From contig CAAGSA010000088.1 of assembly GCA_900772835.1 (NCBI GenBank), positions 1 through 43,735 on the forward strand: a stretch of 43,735 nucleotides of DNA. The letters are read 5' to 3'. The stretch is from an uncultured Prevotella sp. GTDB lineage: Bacteria; Bacteroidota; Bacteroidia; Bacteroidales; Bacteroidaceae. Of this stretch, positions 24,404-32,568 are shown one piece after another. The notes beneath the pieces are model-generated. The model had not been told where the DNA came from. It saw only the letters and a list, made by a program, of their open reading frames with translations, and searched no databases. How positions within the stretch are numbered: the stretch's first letter is position 1; every line of letters begins with the position of its first letter. Made by a program: the position numbers and the translations under genes.

Positions 24404-25576
24404 ATGGCAAAAAGAGACTACTACGAGGTGCTTGGCGTAAGCAAGGATGCCTCAGAAGACGAAATCAAGAAGGCATATCGAAAGATTGCCATCAAATATC
24501 ACCCCGACCGCAACCCTGGCGACAAGGTTGCCGAAGAGAAGTTCAAGGAGGCTGCCGAAGCATACGACGTGCTCCACGACCCGCAGAAGAAACAGCAGTA
24601 CGACCAGTTCGGATTCAACGGTCCGATGGGCGGCGGCGGATTCGGCGGCGGCGGATTCGGTGGCGGCGGATTCAGCATGGACGACATCTTCTCCATGTTC
24701 GGCGATGTATTCGGCGGACACGGCGGTGGAGGATTCAATGGCGGATTCGGCGGACAGCGCGGCGGCAGGACAGCACAGCACCGTGGAGCTGACCTGCGCC
24801 TGAAGGTAAGACTCTCGCTCGAAGAAGTGGCAAAGGGAGTGACCAAGAAGTTCAAGGTGAAGAAAGACATCGCCTGCACACACTGCCACGGAAGCGGCGC
24901 CGAAGCCGGAAGCGGCAAGGAAACCTGCTCCACATGCCATGGAGCAGGCTATGTGACACGCACCACGCAGAGTTTCTTCGGAATGATGCAGACCCAGAGC
25001 GTGTGCCCGACCTGCGAAGGCGAAGGCATGGTGATCAAGAACAAGTGTAAGGCTTGCGGCGGAACAGGAGTCGTGAAGGGCGAGGAAGTAGTTGAAATAA
25101 ACATTCCAGCCGGAGTGGCCGAAGGCATGGTGGTAAACGTGCCGGGCAAAGGCAACGCCGGAATGCGCAACGGTGTGACGGGAAACATACAGGTATACAT
25201 CGAGGAGGAGCCGAACGACACCTTCGTGCGCGACGGACAGGATCTGATTTACAATCTGCTGCTCGACTTCCCCACTGCCGCCCTCGGCGGACAGGTGGAG
25301 ATTCCGACAATAAGCGGAAGCAAGGTGAAGATAAAAATTGAGCCGGGAACGCAGCCGGGCAAGACACTGCGACTGCGCGGAAAGGGTCTGCCTGCGGTGC
25401 AGGGATACGGCCACGGCACAGGCGATCTCGTTGTCCATATCAGCGTCTACGTGCCAAAGACTCTCACCAAGGAGGAGAAGAAGGCTTTGGAAGAGATGCA
25501 GCAGAGCGACAATTTCAAGGGCGACGAATCAACGAAGAAGAACATCTTCCAGAAATTCAAGAGCTACTTCAACTAA
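24404..25576 (+). CDS. dnaJ: Chaperone protein DnaJ (Hsp40)
   Basis: A 390-residue type I DnaJ. It has the J domain with HPD motif (residues about 1-70, 'YHPDRNPGD'), a Gly/Phe-rich region of GGGGFGG repeats (about 75-120), and four CxxCxGxG zinc motifs beginning at C158 (CTHCHGSG, CSTCHGAG, CPTCEGEG, CKACGGTG). The C-terminal substrate-binding and dimerisation domains follow. All key motifs are intact. It stimulates DnaK ATPase and delivers unfolded clients. It is the last gene of the unit; a strong terminator begins eight bases after the stop. Confidence 0.98.
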   Translation: MAKRDYYEVLGVSKDASEDEIKKAYRKIAIKYHPDRNPGDKVAEEKFKEAAEAYDVLHDPQKKQQYDQFGFNGPMGGGGFGGGGFGGGGFSMDDIFSMFGDVFGGHGGGGFNGGFGGQRGGRTAQHRGADLRLKVRLSLEEVAKGVTKKFKVKKDIACTHCHGSGAEAGSGKETCSTCHGAGYVTRTTQSFFGMMQTQSVCPTCEGEGMVIKNKCKACGGTGVVKGEEVVEINIPAGVAEGMVVNVPGKGNAGMRNGVTGNIQVYIEEEPNDTFVRDGQDLIYNLLLDFPTAALGGQVEIPTISGSKVKIKIEPGTQPGKTLRLRGKGLPAVQGYGHGTGDLVVHISVYVPKTLTKEEKKALEEMQQSDNFKGDESTKKNIFQKFKSYFN

Positions 25577-25583
25577 ATATCAA

Positions 25584-25615
25584 GGGATGGCGCATTTCAG
25601 ATGCCATCCCTTTTT
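25584..25615 (+). terminator. Rho-independent terminator after dnaJ
   Basis: GGGATGGC (25584-25591) pairs with GCCATCCC (25603-25610), with an 11-nt loop and TTTTT directly after the stem. Confidence 0.88.
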
Positions 25616-25628
25616 GTTTTACATCACT

Positions 25629-25659
25629 ATTGCCGTTTGGAAAATAATAATTATCTTTG
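25629..25659 (+). promoter_or_regulatory. Promoter of dedA-folC
   Basis: ATTG (25629-25632), a 19-bp spacer and TATCTTTG (25652-25659) fit the Bacteroidota -33/-7 pattern. The leader would be about 170 nt and contains a possible 15-codon reading frame (25716-25763) of unknown meaning. Confidence 0.6.
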
Positions 25660-25836
25660 CACCCACATTGCCTGAATATAAACAATAGAAACATTGAACA
25701 TACAACATCAACGACATGGAGTATGGAGATATGCAGGATGAAGTATTGATATATATAAGGTGAGGTGTTGACATATATGATATCGAGCATTAAACAAGAA
25801 CAAAATTAAATAGAAACAATAACAAGCAAAACGATT

Positions 25837-26481
25837 ATGAATTCCGCAGAACTATTCCTTTGGATTCTGAACAATCTGAACTATTGGGTGGTAACACTCT
25901 TCATGGCTATTGAAAGCTCTTTCGTGCCCTTCCCCTCAGAGGTGGTTGTGCCGCCTGCCGCATGGAAGGCAATGGACCCCAACAGCAATATGACATTCCT
26001 GCTGGTGATAGTGTTCGCAACCATCGGTGCCGACATCGGCGCGCTAATCAATTACTACCTGGCAAAGTGGCTGGGCAGACCTATCATCTACCGCTTCGCC
26101 GACAGCCGCATCGGACACATGTGCCTGATAGACCGCGCCGCTGTGGAGAAGGCGGAAAACTTCTTCCGCGAGCATGGGGCAGCATCCACATTCTTCGGCA
26201 GACTTGTTCCTGCCGTACGTCAGCTCATAAGCATACCGGCAGGACTGGCAGGGATGCACATCGGCAAGTTCCTTGCATTCACGACATTGGGTGCCGGCGT
26301 ATGGAACACGGTACTCGCGATGATTGGATGGGCTATATATAAATATACGGACTACAAGACTACGGAGGACGTATACCACGAGGCTCTTAAATACAGCCAC
26401 GAGATAGGCTATGTGCTGCTCGCACTCGCAGTGGTAGTTGTAGCGTTCCTGACATACAAGGGACTGAAGAAAAGCAAATAA
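25837..26481 (+). CDS. DedA-family inner-membrane protein
   Basis: A 214-residue membrane protein with the DedA/SNARE-associated domain. Conserved features are the re-entrant region 'ESSFVPFPSEVVVPPAAW' (about residues 26-45) and 'FFGRLVPAVRQLISIPAGLAGM' (about 125-147). Hydrophobic helices lie at roughly 50-75, 150-170 and 185-205. DedA proteins are proposed lipid flippases/transporters for envelope homeostasis (some for undecaprenyl phosphate); which lipid this one handles cannot be told. It lies 13 bp before folC with its own promoter upstream, so the two form a small operon. Confidence 0.9.
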   Translation: MNSAELFLWILNNLNYWVVTLFMAIESSFVPFPSEVVVPPAAWKAMDPNSNMTFLLVIVFATIGADIGALINYYLAKWLGRPIIYRFADSRIGHMCLIDRAAVEKAENFFREHGAASTFFGRLVPAVRQLISIPAGLAGMHIGKFLAFTTLGAGVWNTVLAMIGWAIYKYTDYKTTEDVYHEALKYSHEIGYVLLALAVVVVAFLTYKGLKKSK

Positions 26482-26494
26482 AACGAAAAGAACC

Positions 26495-27781
26495 ATGAAT
26501 TACGAAGAAACAGTACAGTATCTATACGACAGTGTGCCGATGTTCCAGCAGGTGGGAGCCTCCGCCTACAAGGAAGGACTCGACACCACGATCGAACTCG
26601 ACAGGCATTTCGGGCATCCGCACCGCAAGTTCAAGACGATACACATTGCCGGAACCAACGGCAAGGGCTCGTGCTCGCACTCCATCGCCGCAATCCTGCA
26701 GGCAGAGGGCTACAAGGTGGGGCTATACACATCGCCGCATCTCGTAGACTTCAGGGAGCGGATAAAGGTGAACGGGAAATGCGTGGACGAGCAATACGTA
26801 ATCGACTTCGTGGAGCAGGAAAAGCACTTCTTCGAACCGCTCCATCCCAGTTTCTTCGAGCTGACTACGGCTCTGGCATTCAAGTATTTCGCCGAGCAGG
26901 AGATTGACTACGCCGTAATAGAGGTGGGACTGGGAGGCAGACTCGACTGCACGAACATCATATCGCCCATCCTTTCGATAATCACGAACATCAGTCTCGA
27001 CCACACGCAGTTCCTCGGCGACACCCTGGCAAAGATCGCTTCAGAGAAGGCTGGGATAATAAAGGAGAATACGCCTGTGGTGGTGGGAGAGTTCAACGAC
27101 GAGACAAAGCCCGTGTTCGACGCCAAGGCGAAAGAGCAAAACGCCGCCATCGCCTATGCCCAACAAATGCCGGAGGTGCTCTCAGCCACACCCTGCACAG
27201 AGGGAGGCATCGACTACTCTACTGTCAGCTTCGGCAATTTCCACGGCGAACTGGGCGGAACATATCAGGCAAAAAACACGAACACGGTGCTCTGCGCCGT
27301 GAAGAAGCTGATGCAGAGAGGCGTGATAAAGAGTGCGGAACCGGTATACGCCGGACTGGCAAACGTGGTGGAGCAGACCGGACTGCACGGACGCTGGGAG
27401 ACACTGCAGACGGCCCCAAAGGTGGTTTGCGACACTGGCCACAACGCCGGCGGCTGGCAGTATCTGGGCAAGCAGATTGAGGCGCAGCCGTGCAAGACCC
27501 TGCGCATCGTGTTCGGAATGGTTGACGACAAGGACATAGATGCCGTATGCACCATGCTGCCTAAGAACGCCACCTACTATTTCACCCAGGCCACGACACA
27601 CCGGGCAATCCCCGTGGCAAAAGTGCAGGAACACGCCGCCGCATACGGACTGCACGGCACGGCGTTCGGCAGCGTGAAACAGGCGTACGATGCCGCGCTT
27701 GCCGATGCCGACAAACAGGACTTCATCTTCGTGGGCGGCAGCAGCTACGTGGTGGCAGACCTGCTCACGTTCCTTTCATAA
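26495..27781 (+). CDS. folC: Bifunctional folylpolyglutamate synthase / dihydrofolate synthase
   Basis: A 428-residue Mur-ligase-like enzyme. The P-loop is GTNGKGS (residues 53-59). The family motifs 'YTSPHLVDFRERIKVNGK', 'EVGLGGRLDCTNII', 'ISLDHTQFLGDTLAKIASEKAGIIK' and 'CDTGHNAGGWQYL' all follow in order. It joins glutamate to dihydropteroate and to reduced folates, giving the polyglutamates retained in the cytoplasm. Length and motif order are normal and the gene appears intact. Confidence 0.95.
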   Translation: MNYEETVQYLYDSVPMFQQVGASAYKEGLDTTIELDRHFGHPHRKFKTIHIAGTNGKGSCSHSIAAILQAEGYKVGLYTSPHLVDFRERIKVNGKCVDEQYVIDFVEQEKHFFEPLHPSFFELTTALAFKYFAEQEIDYAVIEVGLGGRLDCTNIISPILSIITNISLDHTQFLGDTLAKIASEKAGIIKENTPVVVGEFNDETKPVFDAKAKEQNAAIAYAQQMPEVLSATPCTEGGIDYSTVSFGNFHGELGGTYQAKNTNTVLCAVKKLMQRGVIKSAEPVYAGLANVVEQTGLHGRWETLQTAPKVVCDTGHNAGGWQYLGKQIEAQPCKTLRIVFGMVDDKDIDAVCTMLPKNATYYFTQATTHRAIPVAKVQEHAAAYGLHGTAFGSVKQAYDAALADADKQDFIFVGGSSYVVADLLTFLS

Positions 27782-27855
27782 CGCCACTCTGTGCGACAGG
27801 CAGATACTACTGCCCTGCCACACACCGACAAGAGAATCAAAATCCATCTATATGA

Positions 27856-27891
27856 CGCAGCAATGCCATTCCCCGGCATTGCTGCGTTTTT
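27856..27891 (+). terminator. Terminator after folC, between convergent genes
   Basis: CGCAGCAATGCC (27856-27867) pairs perfectly over 12 bp with GGCATTGCTGCG (27875-27886); a 7-nt loop and TTTTT follow. The opposing gene ends at 27899, so the hairpin may serve it too, though with no T-run on that strand. Confidence 0.9.
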
Positions 27892-27898
27892 GTATATG

Positions 27899-29440
27899 CT
27901 ATTGCCTTTCCTTCTTCATCCGCAGTTCATACAGATCGCTGCGACGGTCGCGCAGATTGCGCACGCTGCCGTATGTATGCAGTTCGTTGAGCAGCGTGAG
28001 GTCGCAGTCGGCAACGAGAATCTGCTCCGCACCCGGCGTAGCCATGGCACGCTGTCCGTCGGTGGGGAAAGCGAAGTCGCAGGGTGTGAACACAGCCGAC
28101 TGCGAATACTGTATATCCATATTGTGTACTCGCGGCAGATTGCCTACACTTCCCGCAATAGCCACATAGCACTCGTTCTCTATGGCTCGTGCCTGTGCAC
28201 ATATCTTCACACGGGCGTAAGCGTTCTGCGTGTCGGTATTGAAGGGCACGAAGAGAATCTGCATACCGTCTTCCGCCATAATGCGCGACAGCTCGGGGAA
28301 CTCCACGTCGTAGCAGATGAGCACACCGATTCTGCCGCAGTCGGTATCGAACGTCTGCACACGGTCGCCCTTGCTCAGTCCCCAGCTCTTCTGCTCGTCG
28401 GGGGTCACGTGTATCTTCTCATAAATGTCACAGGAACCATCGCGGCGGCACAGGAACCCCACGTTGTAGAGCGCGCCGTCTTCCTTCACATATGGCATGG
28501 AGCCGGTGATTATGTTGATATTGTAGCTGATTGCCAGGTCGATGAAGCGGTCACGGATGCGCTCGGTATACTGTGCCAGGGCTCTGATAGACTGTGCCTC
28601 GCCCATGTTGTTGAACTTTGCCATGAGCGGCGCATTGAAATATTCGGGGAAAAGGATGAAGTCGCTCTTGTAGTCGCTCACGGAGTCGACGAAGAACTCC
28701 ACCTGCTCGAACAGGTCATCGAGGTCCTTGTAGGCTCGCATCTGCCACTGTACCAGTCCCACGCGCACCGTCGGCCTCTTCTCCACATACGAATCCGTAG
28801 GCGGCTGATAATAGATATTGTCCCATTGCAGCAGCGTGGCGCAATGCTTCGACTCCTCGTCGTTGGGCAGATAGTTGCGTATTACGCGGCGCACGTGGAA
28901 ATCGTTCGACAGCTGGAATGTGAGCACGGGGTCGTAAATCTCGCGCGAGCGCACCTTCTCTATATACTCCTTCGGGCGCATGGTGTCGGCATACTTGTGG
29001 TAGTTCGGTATTCTTCCGCCGAACATGATTGCCTTCAGATTGAGCTTCTCGCACAGTTCCTTGCGGTATTCATACATACGGCGGGCCAGTCGCAGCCCCC
29101 TGTAGTCGGGGTGTATGAACACCTCTATGCCGTAGAGGATGTTTCCGTCGGGGTTGTGCGTGTTGAAAGTCTCGTTGCCGGTCACCTTCGCATAGGTGTG
29201 ATCGCCCTTCACCATATTGTAATCCACGATGATTGAGAGCGCGCAACCCACGATTCTGTCGTCCACCACAATCACAATCTGCCCCTCGGGGAAAATGGTT
29301 ATGAGCTTCTTTATCTGTTCGTGCGTCCAGAACACGTCGTGGTCGGCATAGATACGCCTGAACGAACCTGCCAGCTGGTCGTAATCCTCCATACGGAGAT
29401 TGCGCAGCTCCACCTTGTTGATTTTATGAGTAGATTCCAT
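27899..29440 (-). CDS. GNAT acetyltransferase / carbon-nitrogen hydrolase fusion
   Basis: A 513-residue two-domain protein. Residues about 8-190 form a GNAT-like N-acetyltransferase ('IVGCALSIIVDYN', 'YGIEVFIHPDYRGLRLARRMYEYRKEL'). Residues about 225-500 form a nitrilase-superfamily amidohydrolase with the triad E266 (FPEYFN), K342 (YEKIHV) and C376 (LICYDVEFPE). Known fusions of this type are widespread in Bacteroidota and proteobacteria, but I know of no settled substrate. The two activities could act in turn on one amine or amide, or the GNAT part could recognise the substrate. No signal peptide, so cytoplasmic. It is a single gene, convergent with folC. Confidence 0.9.
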   Translation of the reverse strand: MESTHKINKVELRNLRMEDYDQLAGSFRRIYADHDVFWTHEQIKKLITIFPEGQIVIVVDDRIVGCALSIIVDYNMVKGDHTYAKVTGNETFNTHNPDGNILYGIEVFIHPDYRGLRLARRMYEYRKELCEKLNLKAIMFGGRIPNYHKYADTMRPKEYIEKVRSREIYDPVLTFQLSNDFHVRRVIRNYLPNDEESKHCATLLQWDNIYYQPPTDSYVEKRPTVRVGLVQWQMRAYKDLDDLFEQVEFFVDSVSDYKSDFILFPEYFNAPLMAKFNNMGEAQSIRALAQYTERIRDRFIDLAISYNINIITGSMPYVKEDGALYNVGFLCRRDGSCDIYEKIHVTPDEQKSWGLSKGDRVQTFDTDCGRIGVLICYDVEFPELSRIMAEDGMQILFVPFNTDTQNAYARVKICAQARAIENECYVAIAGSVGNLPRVHNMDIQYSQSAVFTPCDFAFPTDGQRAMATPGAEQILVADCDLTLLNELHTYGSVRNLRDRRSDLYELRMKKERQ

Positions 29441-29554
29441 AAAACTAAATTGTTTGTTACCTTATTTACTAATCTTTTCTTCCTTGCTTATCCATGGCAA
29501 TGCCACTTCTCCCCGAATCGCCATCGCCAGGATGCGGCATTGTCTACCCGGGGG

Positions 29555-29571
29555 CAAAAGTAACAAAAATA
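29555..29571 (-). promoter_or_regulatory. Candidate -7 boxes for the GNAT-hydrolase gene
   Basis: Two overlapping minus-strand matches to TAnnTTTG occur: TACTTTTG (29562-29555) and TATTTTTG (29571-29564). Neither has a good -33 TTTG. The leader would be about 110 nt. Confidence 0.4.
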
Positions 29572-29620
29572 ACAATAACTCGTCCTTTTTTCCCGAAAAT
29601 TATATCCATATACCACAACT

Positions 29621-29699
29621 ATGCCGTTTGCGATTCATTAATATGCCGTTTGCGACCCATAACTATGCCGTTTACGACTCATAACCATGCCGTTTGCGG
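29621..29699 (+). repeat. Four-unit 22-bp tandem repeat (ATGCCGTTT core)
   Basis: ATGCCGTTT occurs at 29621, 29643, 29665 and 29687, exactly 22 bp apart. The first three units continue rCGAyyCATwA; the fourth is cut short. The core and period match the array at 269-356, which has the opposite orientation. The array lies in the 511-bp gap between divergently transcribed genes. Apart from the promoters listed, I see nothing else in that gap. Confidence 0.85.
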
Positions 29700-29881
29700 A
29701 AAACAAACCGCCCACTGCCATATCCTACCCCATCCGCAAGCTACACTCCACCCTGCCGCACCGCCAGCGCAACACATTTGTCCTTATATATAAGGTGGCA
29801 CGCCAAATGAAATGCTAAGCTGATATGACAAACAGAAAAAAGTATACAAATTTAACACCATTTGAAGTTTTTTCTTGCATT

Positions 29882-29913
29882 TATTTTGCCAATCTCACTT
29901 TTTTTCTTTTATT
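29882..29913 (+). promoter_or_regulatory. Promoter of the mutarotase-galactokinase unit
   Basis: TTTG (29882-29885), a 21-bp spacer and TATTTTG (29907-29913, one base shorter than TAnnTTTG). It implies a start near 29920 and so supports ATG 29952 as the initiation codon. Confidence 0.5.
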
Positions 29914-29951
29914 TTGCAAGTACAAAATTACTAACTAAAATATACTATATT

Positions 29952-31040
29952 ATGAACACGAACGAAACGCCAAATTTGTGTGGTTTGAAAAGAGAAGATT
30001 TTCAAACCACAATAAACGGAAAGAAGACTGACCTGTATATTCTGAAGAATAAGAAAGGCAACGAGGTGGCTATCACCAACTACGGCGGTGCACTTGTGGC
30101 AATTATGGTACCCGACAAAGAAGGCAACTATGCCAACGTAATCCAGGGACACGACAACATACAGGACGTGATTAACAGTCCGGAACCATACCTCTCAACG
30201 CTCATCGGACGCTACGGCAACCGCATCTGCAAAGGCAAGTTCCAGCTGAACGGAAAAGAATACCAACTGCCGATAAACAACGGCGAGAACTCGCTGCACG
30301 GCGGCAAGGACGGATTCAACAGGAAGGTGTGGGATGCACTGAGAATGAACGACGAGACGGTGGTGCTGAACTACATCTCGAGCTACGGCGAAGAGGGATT
30401 CACGGGAGAAGTGAAAGTGACCGTGACATACACATTCAACGACGACAACGAACTGATTATCGACTATCTCGCTACTACAAACAAAAAAACAATCATCTGC
30501 CTCACCAACCACGGATTCTTCAGCCTTGCAGGAATCGCAAACCCGACACCCACGGTGGACAACGTGGAACTGGAGATGAACGCGGACTTCTATCTGCCAA
30601 TCGACGCACAGAGCATCCCGACGGGCGAAATAAGATTCGTTGAGGGAACACCGTTCGACTTCCGCACACCAAAAGCCATAGGCGAGAGAATAAACGACGA
30701 CAACGAGCAGCTCAGGAACGGCAGCGGCTACGACCACAACTACGTGCTCAACAAAAAGGAAGAAGGCGAACTGAGCTTCGCAGCACGGCTGCACGAGCCG
30801 ACAAGCGGCAGAACGATGGAAGTGTACACCACGGAACCGGGAGTGCAGCTGTACACCGGCAACTTTGAGAACGGCATAAGCGGAACGCACGGTTCCACAT
30901 ACCCGAGAAGAAGCGCCGTATGCCTTGAGCCGCAGCACTTCCCCGACTCGCCAAACCGCCCGTATTTCCCGTCGGTAGTGCTCCGTCCGGAACAGCAGTA
31001 CAAGCAAACTACGATATACAAGTTCGGCGTAAGAAAATAA
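29952..31040 (+). CDS. galM: Aldose 1-epimerase (mutarotase), cytoplasmic
   Basis: From ATG 29952 (MNTNETPNLCGLKREDF) the protein has 362 residues. A TTG-initiated 30-residue extension would start upstream of the promoter and is rejected. GalM-type motifs are visible: 'NYGGALVAIMVPDKEGNYANVIQG', 'IGRYGNRICKGKF', 'NGENSLHGGKDGFNRKVWDA', the 'LTNHGFFSL' strand with its catalytic His, and 'GYDHNYVLNKKEEG'. It interconverts alpha and beta anomers of galactose, glucose or related aldoses. It has no signal peptide, unlike the second epimerase at 32569, and lies 43 bp before galactokinase, so galactose is the likely main substrate. Confidence 0.93.
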   Translation: MNTNETPNLCGLKREDFQTTINGKKTDLYILKNKKGNEVAITNYGGALVAIMVPDKEGNYANVIQGHDNIQDVINSPEPYLSTLIGRYGNRICKGKFQLNGKEYQLPINNGENSLHGGKDGFNRKVWDALRMNDETVVLNYISSYGEEGFTGEVKVTVTYTFNDDNELIIDYLATTNKKTIICLTNHGFFSLAGIANPTPTVDNVELEMNADFYLPIDAQSIPTGEIRFVEGTPFDFRTPKAIGERINDDNEQLRNGSGYDHNYVLNKKEEGELSFAARLHEPTSGRTMEVYTTEPGVQLYTGNFENGISGTHGSTYPRRSAVCLEPQHFPDSPNRPYFPSVVLRPEQQYKQTTIYKFGVRK

Positions 31041-31083
31041 TTCATCTAACTAAGTATTCATTTATCTAAAAACTATTCAGCCA

Positions 31084-32244
31084 ATGGACATAGAATATGT
31101 AAGAAGCCGCTTCATCAAGCACTTCGACGGAAAGACAGGAAGCATCTACGCATCGCCGGGAAGAATAAACATCATCGGCGAGCACACCGACTACAACGGG
31201 GGATTCGTGTTCCCGGGAGCAATCGACAAAGGTATAATGTGCGAGATACGACCGAACGGCACAAACAAGGTCATGGCATACTCCATCGACCTGAAAGACC
31301 GGGTGGAATTCGACATCGACGACGAGAACGGACCGAGAGCAAGCTGGGCACGCTACATATACGGTATCATACAGGAGATGAAGAAGCGCGGAGTGGACGT
31401 GAAGGGATTCAACACGGCATTCGCCGGCGACGTGCCGCTCGGAGCAGGACTGTCGTCATCGGCAGCGCTCGAAAGCTGCTACGCATTCGCGCTGAACGAC
31501 CTATTCGGCGACAACAAGGTGTCGAAATGGGACATGGTGCTCGCCGGACAGGCCACGGAGCACAACTACTGCGGAGTGAACTGCGGAATAATGGACCAGT
31601 TCGCAAGCGTGTTCGGACAGCAGGGCAAGCTGATGAGGCTCGACTGCCGCAGCCGCGAATTCGAGTACTTCCCGTTTGATCCGCAGGGATACAAGCTCGT
31701 GCTGATAGACTCCGTGGTGAAACACGAACTCGCATCGTCGGCATACAACGACCGACGCAAGAGCTGCGAGAACGTTGTGGCCGCGCTGCAGAAGAAATAT
31801 CCGGAGAAGAACATCGAGACACTGCGCGATGCCGACTGGGACATGCTCGAAGCAGTGAAAGCAGAAGTGAGCGAGGAGGACATGAAGCGCGCCGTATACG
31901 TGCTCGGAGAGAAAGACCGAGTGCTCGCCGTATGCGACGCCCTCAATGCCGGCGACTACGAAACGGTGGGAAAGAAGATGTATGAGACGCACGACGGACT
32001 GAGCAAGGACTACGAGGTGTCGTGCGAGGAGCTCGACTATCTGAACGAACTGGCAAAGGAGAACGGAGTGACCGGAAGCCGCATCATGGGAGGAGGCTTC
32101 GGAGGATGCACCATCAACCTCGTGAAGGATGAACTCTACGACAAGTTCATCGCCGACGTAAAGGAAAAGTACCAGGCAAAGTACGGCAGAGCGCCAAAAG
32201 TGTATGACGTGGTCATAAACGACGGCTCGCGCAAGATTTGCTAA
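31084..32244 (+). CDS. galK: Galactokinase
   Basis: A 386-residue GHMP kinase. The N-terminal galactose signature PGRINIIGEHTDYNGG starts at residue 25. The GHMP ATP-binding motif GAGLSSSAALE spans about 120-130. The C-terminal motif is 'GSRIMGGGFGGCTINLV'. All three signatures are intact and the length is normal. It phosphorylates alpha-D-galactose to galactose-1-phosphate after mutarotation by the preceding gene product. galT and galE, needed to complete the Leloir pathway, are not in this window. Confidence 0.96.
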   Translation: MDIEYVRSRFIKHFDGKTGSIYASPGRINIIGEHTDYNGGFVFPGAIDKGIMCEIRPNGTNKVMAYSIDLKDRVEFDIDDENGPRASWARYIYGIIQEMKKRGVDVKGFNTAFAGDVPLGAGLSSSAALESCYAFALNDLFGDNKVSKWDMVLAGQATEHNYCGVNCGIMDQFASVFGQQGKLMRLDCRSREFEYFPFDPQGYKLVLIDSVVKHELASSAYNDRRKSCENVVAALQKKYPEKNIETLRDADWDMLEAVKAEVSEEDMKRAVYVLGEKDRVLAVCDALNAGDYETVGKKMYETHDGLSKDYEVSCEELDYLNELAKENGVTGSRIMGGGFGGCTINLVKDELYDKFIADVKEKYQAKYGRAPKVYDVVINDGSRKIC

Positions 32245-32260
32245 TGACGGAACAACGGGG

Positions 32261-32300
32261 ATGGAGTGCAGCAGGCAGAAATGCCGTGCAGGCACTCCAT
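32261..32300 (+). terminator. Hairpin terminator after galactokinase
   Basis: ATGGAGTGC (32261-32269) pairs with GCACTCCAT (32292-32300). An inner GGCA-gaaa-TGCC stem (32274-32285) has a GNRA-type loop. TTCTGCATTTATTA follows rather than a pure T-run. Confidence 0.6.
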
Positions 32301-32453
32301 TCTGCATTTATTACACCACAACACGAGACACAACACAAAAACATCGGATAACCCCCTTCTTTGCTATTTCCATATTGAATATAAAGACCTAAGCAGAGGA
32401 AAAAGTACAGAAAGGTGTAAAAGCAACACTGCATAAGAAAAAAAACTTTGGTT

Positions 32454-32489
32454 TTCTTGATTAAGATTAAGAAATAAATCGTACTTTTA
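32454..32489 (+). promoter_or_regulatory. Candidate promoter and overlapping partial palindrome before the epimerase-symporter genes
   Basis: CTTG (32456-32459), a 22-bp spacer and TACTTTTA (32482-32489) form a near-consensus promoter. TTCTT (32454-32458) and AAGAA (32469-32473) flank an AT-rich core within it and could be part of a regulator site. The remainder of the 324-bp gap (32245-32568) holds only the terminator hairpin. Confidence 0.35.
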
Positions 32490-32568
32490 CAACCAAATTA
32501 AGAAACTCTACCTTCAAGCCCCGTTTTTTTAGTCAGGCGAGACCGGAAAAAGAAGGGGAAAGCAAGAC

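Noticed and set aside
27791..29236. 481-codon open frame antisense to the GNAT-hydrolase
   Set aside because: Residue make-up is that of an antisense shadow (rich in His, Val and Arg), and it starts inside the folC terminator region.
29498..29542. CAATGCC/GGCATTG pair resembling the folC terminator core
   Set aside because: The 7-bp arms are 31 bp apart and the similarity to 27861-27881 is short enough to be chance.
29862..29951. TTG-initiated extension of the mutarotase
   Set aside because: It lies upstream of and across the predicted promoter, and other GalM proteins begin near ATG 29952.
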